52,202 nt of DNA, from the NCBI GenBank assembly GCA_964614345.1, contig CAZTLP010000005.1:1-52202 (forward strand). The letters run 5' to 3'. How positions within the stretch are numbered: the first letter of the stretch is position 1; each line of letters begins with the position of its first letter. This DNA is from AEGEAN-183 sp964614345 (GTDB taxonomy: Bacteria > Pseudomonadota > Gammaproteobacteria > Magnimaribacterales > Magnimaribacteraceae). The notes below the pieces were generated by a model. That model was not told the origin of the DNA. It made no database searches and saw nothing but the letters and a program-made list of their open reading frames with translations. Below are positions 43,482-51,917 of the stretch, in pieces. Position numbers and translations under genes: made by a program.

Positions 43482-44354
43482 TTAATCTACCTTGGAGTTA
43501 TCTAGATATTTAAAGAAGTCACTGTCAGGGTCAATTAACAAAATATCCCCTTTTGTTTCAAAAGTAGATTGATAAGCTTTTAAGCTCCTGGTGAAATCAT
43601 AAAATTCCGGATCTTTAGTATAGGCTGAAGCATAAGTGGCAGTAGCCTCGGCATCTCCATCTCCTTTAATTTCTTCAGACATCCTATAAGCATCTGCCAA
43701 AATCACCGTTTTATCTTTGTCGGCAGTAGCCCTTATTTTCTCAGCTACCTCATTTCCTTGAGCTCTTAGTTCTCTGGCTAGCCTTTCTCTTTCTGTACGC
43801 ATTCTGTTGTAGACAGACTCGCTTACTTCTAGGGGTAAATCGATTCTTTTAACCCGGAGGTCTATTACTTCAACACCAAGTTCCTGCTGTGCTATCTCAT
43901 CTAGCATAGAGGTTAAAGAATTCATAAGCTGATCCCTTTCTCCTGAAACAACTTCTTTTACTGTTCTGGTACCAAATTCATTTCTTAAACCAGTATCCAC
44001 CCTTTGACTCAGAAGACGCTTGGCCCTTTCTTCATCTCCTCCGGTTGTTGTGAAATATTTAGCTACGTCTTTAACTCTCCATTTAATGAAAGAGTCAACC
44101 ATTAGTGCTTTCTTTTCTGAAGTAAGATACCTCTGAGGTTGAGCATCTAAAGTTAATATTCTTGAATCAAAATAACGCACCGAGTTAATGATTGGCCACT
44201 TAAAGTGTAATCCGGGTTCAACATCAAACTGTACAATCTCTCCAAATCTCAGTTTTACTGCTCTTTCAATTTCACTTACAACAAATAGAGACTGCGAAAT
44301 AAATATGACCGCAATAAGGCTAAAAGCCGAAATAAAAATGTTAGATTTTTTCAT
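43482..44354 (-). CDS. hflC: Protease modulator HflC
   Basis: A 290-residue SPFH/prohibitin protein. One N-terminal helix (residues 7-27) is followed by VSEIERAVKLRFGEIVQFDVEPGLHFKWP and an SPFH domain (about 25-190) with RVDTGLRNEFGTRTVKEVVSGERDQL. A helical region with RTERERLARELRAQGNEVAEKIRATAD follows. With HflK it forms the cage around FtsH in the inner membrane. It starts 13 bases after hflK. Confidence 0.95.
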   Translation of the reverse strand: MKKSNIFISAFSLIAVIFISQSLFVVSEIERAVKLRFGEIVQFDVEPGLHFKWPIINSVRYFDSRILTLDAQPQRYLTSEKKALMVDSFIKWRVKDVAKYFTTTGGDEERAKRLLSQRVDTGLRNEFGTRTVKEVVSGERDQLMNSLTSMLDEIAQQELGVEVIDLRVKRIDLPLEVSESVYNRMRTERERLARELRAQGNEVAEKIRATADKDKTVILADAYRMSEEIKGDGDAEATATYASAYTKDPEFYDFTRSLKAYQSTFETKGDILLIDPDSDFFKYLDNSKVD

Positions 44355-44367
44355 TTATAACCTCCTC

Positions 44368-45483
44368 TTATTGCCTGTTTCTTTTTCTGATCTCTTCAAT
44401 CACTCGATCAGTTAATTCTCTAATGGATGTAGTGTTATTCGAGCTAGGACCTGTTGATTGAACTGAAACACTCTCTTCACTTTGTCTGGCTATCTTATCC
44501 AGAGGCAAATAAAGAATGTTATTTCCACCTTCAACATCCACCATAACTTTTGTGCTGTTAGACATTACCTTTTGCAATGCGTCTAAATAAAGTCGATTTC
44601 TCGTTACATCTGGTGCTTTCTGGTACTCAGATAGTAATAAATCAAAGCGAGTAGCTTCACCCTGTGCTTCAGCCACGACTTGAGCTTTGTAAGCTTCAGC
44701 ATCTTGGATCATCCTTTGTGCTTGGCCTCTGGCTTCCGGAACTAATCCATTTGCATAAGTCTCCGCTTCGTTTCTAACCCTAACCTCGTCCTCTCTGGCT
44801 TTAATTACATCATCAAAAGCTTCTTGCACCTGGTCAGGTGGTGCTGAGTCTTCAATGTTTACAATTACCACCTGTAATCCTGTTTCATATCTATCAAGAT
44901 AGTCCTGGAGTCTGGCTTTAGTTAATTGAGCAATTTGCTCCCTCCCGGTTGTTAGCGCATCATCCATAATTGAACTACCTATAACATGCCTCAGGGCACT
45001 CTCAGTAGCTTGAGCTAAGCTGTTGTCAGGGTTCCTTATGTCTAAAACATATTTTTCAGGATTATTAATCTGGTACTGTACTGAAATAGTAACGTCTACA
45101 ATATTTTCATCTTTTGTAAGCATTAAAGCATCGTGTCTGTGAGGCCTAACTCTAACGACATCGACCACGGTCCAACTATCGATGATTGGAGGATTCCAAC
45201 GCAGGCCTGGGCCTTTTGTTTCCAAGTATTCACCCAGTCTCAATACAACAGACCTCTCTGCCTGCTCTACCTGATAAATGCCCATTCCGACCCAGATGAG
45301 AACAACCAGTATGAAACCGGAAAATATATTCCTTTTAGAAAATCCAGGGCCAGATCCGCCGGAAGACCCTCCCAGAATTTTATTTAATCTTTCCTTAAAC
45401 TTATTTATGGCCTCATCTATATCAGGTGGGCCGTCATTTCTTCCCCAGGGGTCTTTATTATTATCGTTACCATTCCAAGACAT
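44368..45483 (-). CDS. hflK: Protease modulator HflK
   Basis: A 371-residue SPFH protein. The N-terminal tail is Gly/Asp/Asn-rich and cytoplasmic (MSWNGNDNNKDPWGRNDGPP), as usual for HflK, followed by one helix near 52-68. VEQAERSVVLRLGEYLETKGPGLRW opens the SPFH domain, and SALRHVIGSSIMDDALTTGRE lies near 162. It partners HflC in regulating FtsH. Its ATG shares one base with the hflX stop (TAATG). Confidence 0.95.
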   Translation of the reverse strand: MSWNGNDNNKDPWGRNDGPPDIDEAINKFKERLNKILGGSSGGSGPGFSKRNIFSGFILVVLIWVGMGIYQVEQAERSVVLRLGEYLETKGPGLRWNPPIIDSWTVVDVVRVRPHRHDALMLTKDENIVDVTISVQYQINNPEKYVLDIRNPDNSLAQATESALRHVIGSSIMDDALTTGREQIAQLTKARLQDYLDRYETGLQVVIVNIEDSAPPDQVQEAFDDVIKAREDEVRVRNEAETYANGLVPEARGQAQRMIQDAEAYKAQVVAEAQGEATRFDLLLSEYQKAPDVTRNRLYLDALQKVMSNSTKVMVDVEGGNNILYLPLDKIARQSEESVSVQSTGPSSNNTTSIRELTDRVIEEIRKRNRQ

Positions 45484-46778
45484 TAGATTGCTTCCTTTGT
45501 TTTATTAGTTCTTAAGTCTATACCTTTGTTAGAAACTAGATTATTCAGTTCCGTTTCATCTATTTCAAGTTGCAATTGTATCAGACCTGTATCACTTGTT
45601 GTCTCTTCTAAGACCTTACCCAAAGAATAAAGTTTGGCCCTAATTTTTCCTTGGCTCGGCTGTAATTCAACCCACTCCTTTACCATGAATTTTTTTCTGT
45701 TAAGTTGAATAGAATTCACTAAATCACCCATGCCTTGATTCTTTAATGCAGAAAACCAAACCTCGTTTTCATTACTTGAAACACTTTCACTATTGATCTC
45801 CATGTCCACTTTGTCAGATTTATTATTGACTCGAATACAAGGAATATCCGATATTCCCAGATCTTTCAGAATCAATGAAACCTGTTCAGTTTTATAAATA
45901 AAATCTGGATCAGAAATATCAACGACGTGGAGTAAAAGGTCAGCGGACTTTAATTCATCTAAAGTGGCTTTAAAGGACTCCACTAATTCAGTTGGCAAAT
46001 CCGAAATAAATCCAACCGTGTCTGAAAAAAGGATATCCTCTAAACCTGACACAGAATTCTTTCTGGTTACAGAATCAAGCGTGGCAAACAGTTTATCTGC
46101 AGCGTAAAGCTGACTTTCTGTTAGTAAGTTAAATAAGGTCGTCTTACCGGCATTGGTATAACCGACTAAAGCAACCAGAGTTTGATTGCTTTTGTTCCTT
46201 GAGTAACGATTTACTTCTCTTTGTTTATGAGATTTATCTAGCCTATTTTTAATATTTTTTATTCTTTGATTAATTAGTCTTCTGTCCGTTTCTAACTGGG
46301 TCTCTCCCGGACCTCTTAAACCTATTCCTCCTTTTTGTCTCTCTAAATGACTCCAACCCCTCACTAATCGAGTAGAAAGGTGCGTTAACTGAGCAAGCTC
46401 CACCTGAAGCTTACCTATATGACTGGAAGCCCTTTCAGCAAATATATCTAAAATCAGACCCGTTCTATCCAAAACTCGTGCTTTGAAAATATTTTCAAGA
46501 TTTCTCTCTTGTGAAGGCGTTAGCTCATGATTAAAAATAACCAGATCCGATTCAGATTCATTTACAAAATCCTTTATTCTCTCTGCCTTACCTTTGGTTA
46601 TAAACAAACCAGCCGTAGGTTTAGCCTGTTTAGAGAAGTCTTCATAGGAAATCTCTGCTCCCGAAGACAAAACCAGTTCTCTAAACTCATCAAAAGCATT
46701 CAAAGGAGAAAAGCTCTCTTTCCCTTTAGAAAACTCAACCTGAACTATTACGGCTTTTTGATATATGGACTCAAACAT
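45483..46778 (-). CDS. hflX: Ribosome-associated GTPase HflX
   Basis: A 431-residue GTPase. The N-terminal HflX domain contains VIFNHELTPSQERNLE and the Gly-rich linker RQKGGIGLRGPGETQLETDRR near 147. The G domain has G1 ALVGYTNAGKTTLFN near 204, G3 FSDTVGFISDLPT near 249 and G4 VNNKSDK near 315. A short C-terminal domain (about 355-431) follows. HflX splits stalled or stressed ribosomes. It lies 8 bases after miaA; hfq, which normally separates them, is missing. Confidence 0.96.
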   Translation of the reverse strand: MFESIYQKAVIVQVEFSKGKESFSPLNAFDEFRELVLSSGAEISYEDFSKQAKPTAGLFITKGKAERIKDFVNESESDLVIFNHELTPSQERNLENIFKARVLDRTGLILDIFAERASSHIGKLQVELAQLTHLSTRLVRGWSHLERQKGGIGLRGPGETQLETDRRLINQRIKNIKNRLDKSHKQREVNRYSRNKSNQTLVALVGYTNAGKTTLFNLLTESQLYAADKLFATLDSVTRKNSVSGLEDILFSDTVGFISDLPTELVESFKATLDELKSADLLLHVVDISDPDFIYKTEQVSLILKDLGISDIPCIRVNNKSDKVDMEINSESVSSNENEVWFSALKNQGMGDLVNSIQLNRKKFMVKEWVELQPSQGKIRAKLYSLGKVLEETTSDTGLIQLQLEIDETELNNLVSNKGIDLRTNKTKEAI

Positions 46779-46786
46779 GAATTATA

Positions 46787-47725
46787 TTAATTGGCAGGCT
46801 TTAATTTACGTTTAATCAAGTCTATTGAAATATCGGTATCCTGACTTACCCAATGTAAATTATCCCATTGCCTTAACCAAGTCATTTGACGTTTAGCTAA
46901 CTGCCTAGTTGCATTTACCGCTTTAATTATCATTTCTTCGTACGTGGACTTTCCTTCTAGATAATCGCATATCTGCCTGTATCCTACACTTTTCATAGAA
47001 CTTTTCTTTGGATCCATTTGCTTTAAATCCAGCAATTTTTCGACTTCCTTAACCAGACCTGCTTCCAACATTAATAAGAATCTAGTTTTTACATCTTCTC
47101 TCAAAGATTCTCTGCTTTTGGGCTCAACAGCAAATTGAATGACTTTTTTTGATTTTAATAAGTCACTGCCCTTATCTCTCTTTCGCCATTCCGTCATGGT
47201 TTTAGAGCTAACTCTATAGACTTCCAGTGCTCTTTGTATCCGTTGCGAGTCATTAGGGTGAATTCTTTTAGCAGATTCTGGATCAACATCGGTTAATTCT
47301 TTATGTAAAAAGCCCCAACCATATTTTTTTGCTTGAGCGGATATTTCATTTCTAATGTCTTGATTTGCTTCAGGCATCCTGGAAATTCCACTGAGTAAAG
47401 ATCTGAAATAAAGCATGGTTCCGCCAACTAACAAAGGAACTTTATTTGATCTATCACATAAATTTATTTCTCGAGTAGCATCTAATATAAAAAGAGCTGT
47501 CGAATACGATTTCCAAGGATCGATAAAGCCAACCAATTTATGCGGGTGTCTGTCTAAAATATCATTAGAAGGTTTACCGCTTCCAATATCCATGCCTTTA
47601 TAAACTTGTACGGAATCAACGCTGATAATCTCAGAAACTATTGCCTTAGACAAAGCAATAGCTAATTCAGTCTTACCTACACCGGTAGGTCCCATAATTG
47701 TTATAAGAGGCAATGCTTGTTCCAT
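46787..47725 (-). CDS. miaA: tRNA dimethylallyltransferase
   Basis: A 312-residue enzyme. The P-loop is IMGPTGVGKTELAIALSK near residue 10. SVDSVQVYKGMDIGSGKPS near 38 and LVGGTMLYFRSLLSGIS near 99 bind substrate, and HPNDSQRIQRALEVYR is near 156. SVGYRQICDYLEG near 245 and RQLAKRQMTWLR near 272 complete the pattern. It adds a dimethylallyl group from the MEP pathway to A37 of tRNAs. It heads the miaA-hflX-hflK-hflC-purA run. Confidence 0.96.
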   Translation of the reverse strand: MEQALPLITIMGPTGVGKTELAIALSKAIVSEIISVDSVQVYKGMDIGSGKPSNDILDRHPHKLVGFIDPWKSYSTALFILDATREINLCDRSNKVPLLVGGTMLYFRSLLSGISRMPEANQDIRNEISAQAKKYGWGFLHKELTDVDPESAKRIHPNDSQRIQRALEVYRVSSKTMTEWRKRDKGSDLLKSKKVIQFAVEPKSRESLREDVKTRFLLMLEAGLVKEVEKLLDLKQMDPKKSSMKSVGYRQICDYLEGKSTYEEMIIKAVNATRQLAKRQMTWLRQWDNLHWVSQDTDISIDLIKRKLKPAN

Positions 47726-47760
47726 AAAATCTATTACTTTTAAGAGAACGTTACTACAAA

Positions 47761-47804
47761 AAGAAAACCGACCACAAATTAACTTATCTGCAGTCGGTTT
47801 TTTT
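47761..47804 (-). terminator. Rho-independent terminator after amtB
   Basis: Arms AAAACCGAC (47764-47772) and GTCGGTTTT (47793-47801) pair around a 20-base loop. On the minus strand the stem is followed by TTTTCTTTTT, giving the U tract for amtB, whose stop is at 47814. T residues also follow on the plus strand, but no plus-strand gene ends here. Confidence 0.75.
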
Positions 47805-47813
47805 GGATGAAAC

Positions 47814-49097
47814 TTAAGTTAAATCGTAACTTCTTTCTTCATGCTCCGTTACGTCTAATCCTTCGTTCTCAGATTCTTCTGAAACTCTTAGGTCAGTTAC
47901 AAGACCAACAAGTTTTAAGATTACCCAAGAGGCCACTGCTGTCCAAAGACCTATGACCAGAATACCTTTAAGTTGGATTACTAATTGGACCATTGGGCCA
48001 CCTTCAGCAATACCGCTGGCTCCAGATCCTAAGAAACCACCTTCCGTGCCGACAAAACTTAGCATAATAATACCTAACATTCCGCCGACTCCGTGCACAG
48101 GGAATACGTCTAGGGAATCATCAACACCAAAGACTCCTTTCACTGCTTGGGTAGCGTAATAACAAACTGCTCCTGCTAACAACCCTATTAAAAGAGCGCC
48201 TTCTGGTCCTACAGTACCCGCAGCAGGGGTTATCGTAGCTAAACCTGCAACCATTCCAGTTGCGATACCTACTACAGTTGGTTTTCCTTGTTTTATCCAC
48301 TCAAGTGCCATCCAAGTTAAAGCACCTAGAGCAGCACTTATATGAGTAACCAGCATAGCCATGCCAGCATCAGTACTCGCAGCAACAGCACTTCCGGCAT
48401 TAAAGCCAAACCATCCAACCCAAAGCATGGCAGCTCCCATAACGACTAAACTTCTGTTATGAGGTGGCATGGGTGATCCCGGAAAGCCTTTTCTTTTACC
48501 TAAGACTAAAGCTGCTACTAACGCGCCGACTCCACAAGTTAAGTGAACGACCAATCCTCCAGCAAAATCAATTACGCCCCATTGAGCTAATAGTCCGCCT
48601 CCCCAAACCATGTGACAAGCAGGAAAATAAACCAGTGTTAACCACAAAGCTGAGAAAAGACACATGGCTGAAAACTTCATCCTCTCAGCAAAAGCGCCGA
48701 CCACCAAAGCGGGGGTGATAATGGCAAAAGTCATTTGGAACATAACAAACACGGTCTCTGGAATCGTTCCAGACATACTGTCCCGACCAATGCCTGAAAG
48801 AAAAGCGGCACTTAAATCACCAACAAAAGCTCCATCGCCGCTAAAGGAGAGACTGTAGCCATAAACGACCCAAATAATAGAAGCAATACACGCGATGGCA
48901 AAACATTGCATCAAAACTGAAACAGCGTTCTTGCTTCTAACTAAACCGGCATAAAATAAAGCCAACCCAGGCAAAGTCATAAAAAGGACTAATGCCGTTG
49001 AAGTCAACATCCAAGCCGTGTCTCCAGTATCTAGGCCTTCGGCGGATACCGATATTGAAAATAGACCCAGAGTTATTAATAAAAATTTCTTAAACAT
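47814..49097 (-). CDS. amtB: Ammonium transporter
   Basis: A 427-residue inner-membrane channel with a cleavable signal peptide (FKKFLLITLGLFSISVSAEG) and about 11 helices. The channel histidines are in GGLVVHLTCGVGALVAALVLGKR and FPVHGVGGMLGIIML. FYAGLVRSKNAVSVLMQ near 48 is the Amt signature. The soluble C-terminal tail (about 390-427) ends in an acidic stretch and is the site that PII proteins bind. It follows glnK by 23 bases in one operon, ended by the hairpin at 47761-47804. Confidence 0.96.
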   Translation of the reverse strand: MFKKFLLITLGLFSISVSAEGLDTGDTAWMLTSTALVLFMTLPGLALFYAGLVRSKNAVSVLMQCFAIACIASIIWVVYGYSLSFSGDGAFVGDLSAAFLSGIGRDSMSGTIPETVFVMFQMTFAIITPALVVGAFAERMKFSAMCLFSALWLTLVYFPACHMVWGGGLLAQWGVIDFAGGLVVHLTCGVGALVAALVLGKRKGFPGSPMPPHNRSLVVMGAAMLWVGWFGFNAGSAVAASTDAGMAMLVTHISAALGALTWMALEWIKQGKPTVVGIATGMVAGLATITPAAGTVGPEGALLIGLLAGAVCYYATQAVKGVFGVDDSLDVFPVHGVGGMLGIIMLSFVGTEGGFLGSGASGIAEGGPMVQLVIQLKGILVIGLWTAVASWVILKLVGLVTDLRVSEESENEGLDVTEHEERSYDLT

Positions 49098-49120
49098 AAA
49101 TACCTCTCAAAATTAAATCT

Positions 49121-49459
49121 CTATAGGGCGTCCTCATTGAGTTCGCCAGTTCGAATCCTCATCACCTGATCAAGATTAGAAACAAAGATCTTTCCATCTC
49201 CTATTTTTCCAGTATTAGAGACCTTAGAAATTGCCTCTATCACTGCTTCAGAGTTTTCATCACTCACAGCGATCTCAATCTTTGTTTTGGGTAGGAAATC
49301 GACAACATACTCTGAACCTCTATACAGCTCAGTATGTCCTTTTTGTCTGCCAAATCCTTTAACATCGGTTATGGTTAAACCGGTGACGCCCACATCGGAT
49401 AATGCTTCCCGTACTTCATCTAATTTATAGGGTTTAATTATTGCAGTTATTAACTTCAT
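49121..49459 (-). CDS. glnK: PII nitrogen regulatory protein (GlnK/GlnB)
   Basis: A 112-residue PII protein of standard length. The T-loop GHTELYRGSEYVVDFLPK contains Tyr51, the uridylylation site. The B- and C-loop motifs TGKIGDGKIFV and VMRIRTGE are intact. It senses ATP/ADP and 2-oxoglutarate, and plugs AmtB when ammonium is plentiful. Linkage to amtB makes GlnK the better name. A strong Shine-Dalgarno AAGGAGG (49470-49464) precedes the ATG, and a sigma-54 promoter lies about 50 bases upstream. Confidence 0.95.
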   Translation of the reverse strand: MKLITAIIKPYKLDEVREALSDVGVTGLTITDVKGFGRQKGHTELYRGSEYVVDFLPKTKIEIAVSDENSEAVIEAISKVSNTGKIGDGKIFVSNLDQVMRIRTGELNEDAL

Positions 49460-49506
49460 AAAACCTCCTTCTAAAATTAAAAAAACGTATTTCTACATAT
49501 ATTTAT

Positions 49507-49524
49507 ATGCAATTATTGTGCCAA
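49507..49524 (-). promoter_or_regulatory. Sigma-54 (-24/-12) promoter of glnK-amtB
   Basis: The minus strand reads TTGGCAC (49524-49518), five bases AATAA, then TTGCAT (49512-49507). This matches the sigma-54 consensus TGGCAC-N5-TTGCW with GG and GC at the required spacing. Transcription would start near 49498, about 38 bases before the ATG. It implies control by RpoN and an NtrC-type activator. Confidence 0.8.
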
Positions 49525-49575
49525 TTAGAAATATAGACTCTACAGGGATAGAAAAGCTATCTAAGTGAGTGTTGA

Positions 49576-49598
49576 GTGCAAAAAAGATTAGGTTGCAC
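49576..49598. repeat. Inverted repeat upstream of the sigma-54 promoter
   Basis: GTGCAA (49576-49581) and TTGCAC (49593-49598) flank an 11-base spacer, about 50-75 bases upstream of the -24 element. The arms contain TGCAC/GTGCA half-sites like those of NtrC, but in the opposite order to the classical TGCAC-N7-GTGCA enhancer. Its role is therefore uncertain. Confidence 0.3.
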
Positions 49599-49623
49599 CA
49601 ACTTAAGGCAGAAGGTTACCTAG

Positions 49624-50910
49624 TTAGGATAATAATTTGGATAAAGGCTTGTTTAGGAATTTATTTATCTTGATCAAAACTCCCCTATTCTTTTCAAAAA
49701 CTTTAGCTGAAGCTTTTCCTATTCTTGCACTTTTTCTAGGTTTGGAAATCATTTCGATAAAAAAATCGGAAAGTTCTTTTTGTTGCTCAATTAGAAAGAG
49801 AGCTTTGTCTTCTTGCAGTTCATCTGCGATTTCTTGGAAGTTTCTCAAGCTCTTTCCTGAACTCAAGGGCAACCCAAGAGATGCCGGTTCAAGTAAATTC
49901 TGACCTCCGTGATCCACTAAACTGCCTCCGACAAAGGCCACGTCTGAAACTGAGTAGAGAAAATTTAACTCCCCCATAGTGTCTCCTAGAAGAACTTTTG
50001 TTTCAGGTGTCACATCGTCCTTATTAGAGCGTCTGGCAACGGAAAGTTCTCTGTTCTGGATATATTCAAATACGGTCTCAAACCTCTCAGGGTGTCTAGG
50101 CACGATAATGAGTAGAGCATCTTTAGCTTCTTCAAGAATTTCAAGAAAAGCATCCAGAACAAACTCCTCTTCAGTTTCATGGGTACTGGCAGCAATTAAA
50201 GTAGGCCTTTGTTCACCTTCAGACCAAGAATCTCTGATGGAACTTGAAATAGAATGCATTTCTTCAGGCACTTGTTGATCAAATTTTAAATTACCACACA
50301 CCTCAATTTTTAAATTAGTGTTTATCTCTTTAAATCTGTTCGCATCCGAGTCGTATTGAGCGATCAACAGATCTAAATTACCTAAAGTTTCCGCAGCCAG
50401 TGGTCGAACCATGTTGTATTTATCTTTCGATTTCTCAGACAACCTGGCATTAACCAAGGCCGTAAAAATTCCCCTTTCTTTACAGACGGCAAGGATATTT
50501 GGCCAAATTTCCGTTTCCAAAACAATAACCGCTTTGGGATTCCATCGGTCTAAAAATACATTAAGACAAGCAGGGAGATCCAAGGGTACATATTGATGTT
50601 TTACTCGGGCACCCATTTTATCCAGAAGAATTTTAGACCCCGTAGGAGTGCTGGTTGTGACTAATATTTCAGAATTACTGTAGGTATCTAAAAGACTCCT
50701 TACTAAGGGTATTGAGGCATTAACTTCGCCTACAGAAACAGCATGAATCCATAAAACAGTCTTTCCTTCGGTTGGTAGATTAGATCCATAACCGAGTCTC
50801 TCTCCCCATCTCTTTAAGTAGTCTGGATTCTGAACGGCCCTTATTATTAACCGAATAAAATATAATGGGAGAGCTAAATAAAAGATAGCTGTGTAGATCA
50901 GTCTCAGCAT
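49624..50910 (-). CDS. waaA: 3-deoxy-D-manno-octulosonic acid (Kdo) transferase
   Basis: A 428-residue GT-B glycosyltransferase with an N-terminal membrane anchor (about residues 3-20). WIHAVSVGEVNASIPLVRSL near 53 is the WaaA signature. VLETEIWPNILAVCKERGI near 122, RLSEKS near 146, AASTHETEEE near 233 and FVGGSLVDHGGQNLLEPASLG near 327 follow. It adds Kdo to lipid IVA on the cytoplasmic face of the inner membrane. It is divergent from hldD with a 44-base gap. Confidence 0.95.
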   Translation of the reverse strand: MLRLIYTAIFYLALPLYFIRLIIRAVQNPDYLKRWGERLGYGSNLPTEGKTVLWIHAVSVGEVNASIPLVRSLLDTYSNSEILVTTSTPTGSKILLDKMGARVKHQYVPLDLPACLNVFLDRWNPKAVIVLETEIWPNILAVCKERGIFTALVNARLSEKSKDKYNMVRPLAAETLGNLDLLIAQYDSDANRFKEINTNLKIEVCGNLKFDQQVPEEMHSISSSIRDSWSEGEQRPTLIAASTHETEEEFVLDAFLEILEEAKDALLIIVPRHPERFETVFEYIQNRELSVARRSNKDDVTPETKVLLGDTMGELNFLYSVSDVAFVGGSLVDHGGQNLLEPASLGLPLSSGKSLRNFQEIADELQEDKALFLIEQQKELSDFFIEMISKPRKSARIGKASAKVFEKNRGVLIKINKFLNKPLSKLLS

Positions 50911-50954
50911 CAGTCTATGCTAACATATCAAACCTTAGGCAAACGACCCACCCC

Positions 50955-51917
50955 ATGATCATAGTAACTGGTTGCAACGGCTTTATCGGTTCAAATTTAG
51001 TTGTAAAACTTAACGAACTCGGTATTAAAGATATTATCGGAGTGGATGACCTGTCCAAGAAAGACAATCTTGCTAATATCGCCCATTGTAAAATCGCAGA
51101 ACTTCTAGACGTAAAAGATTTTGAAAATGACTATCTGGACCAGAATAAGAACGTTGACCAGGTAACCCATATTTTTCATCAAGGTGCTTGCTCTGACACC
51201 ATGGAGTGGGATGCCGAATACATGATGAAAAACAATTATTCGTTTTCGCAAAAACTGCTGGATTTAGCGGAAAAAAATTCAGTTTCATTTATTTATGCGT
51301 CTTCGGCTTCCGTGTACGGTGACGGCAAAGAATTTGCCGAAGCGAGAGAAAACGAAAACCCCATCAATTTATATGCTTTTTCTAAATACCTATTTGATCA
51401 ATTAATCAGGCAGAAAATTAATGAATCCAAGATACAGATAGTCGGTTTGAGATACTTTAATGTGTACGGTCCCAATGAAGCGCACAAAGGCCATATGGCG
51501 AGCGTCGCCTATCATCTCCATAAACAATTAGAAAAGGGAGATGAAGTTAAGCTTTTTGAAGGCTCTGATGGCTACGAAGCCGGAGAACAAAGACGTGATT
51601 TTGTCTATGTAGATGATGTGGTGAAAGTTAATCTCTGGTTCAAGGAAAATCCAGAGGTCTCAGGTATTTTTAACGTCGGGACTGGCAAGAGCCAGACTTT
51701 TAATGAAGTCGCCAATTCCGTTATCAATTTCCACGGCAAAGGTTCAATTGAATACATCCCCTTCCCTAAAGCTCTAGTTGGCTCGTATCAAAGTTTTACG
51801 GAAGCCGATATAAGTAAGCTAAGAACTGCGGGTTATCAGGATGACTTTCTAGATGTTCAAACCGGAGTCCAACTTTATTTAGAGAAACTGAGTAACTGGC
51901 CTAAAAATGAAAGTTGA
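50955..51917 (+). CDS. hldD: ADP-L-glycero-D-manno-heptose 6-epimerase
   Basis: A 320-residue extended SDR. The NADP-binding start is VTGCNGFIGSNLVVKLNELGI near residue 4, then GVDDLSKKDNLANI. The catalytic region has YASSASVYGDG near 114 and YAFSKYLFDQ near 139 (S-Y-K). LRYFNVYGPNEAHKGHMASV and EAGEQRRDFVYVDDVVKV are HldD-specific stretches. It makes the L,D-heptose used in the LPS inner core, which fits its neighbours waaA and lpxL. It overlaps lpxL by 11 bases. Confidence 0.95.
   Translation: MIIVTGCNGFIGSNLVVKLNELGIKDIIGVDDLSKKDNLANIAHCKIAELLDVKDFENDYLDQNKNVDQVTHIFHQGACSDTMEWDAEYMMKNNYSFSQKLLDLAEKNSVSFIYASSASVYGDGKEFAEARENENPINLYAFSKYLFDQLIRQKINESKIQIVGLRYFNVYGPNEAHKGHMASVAYHLHKQLEKGDEVKLFEGSDGYEAGEQRRDFVYVDDVVKVNLWFKENPEVSGIFNVGTGKSQTFNEVANSVINFHGKGSIEYIPFPKALVGSYQSFTEADISKLRTAGYQDDFLDVQTGVQLYLEKLSNWPKNES

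Noticed and set aside
49576..49598. Classical NtrC enhancer
   Set aside because: The half-sites are everted and wrongly spaced for TGCAC-N7-GTGCA; reported only as an inverted repeat.
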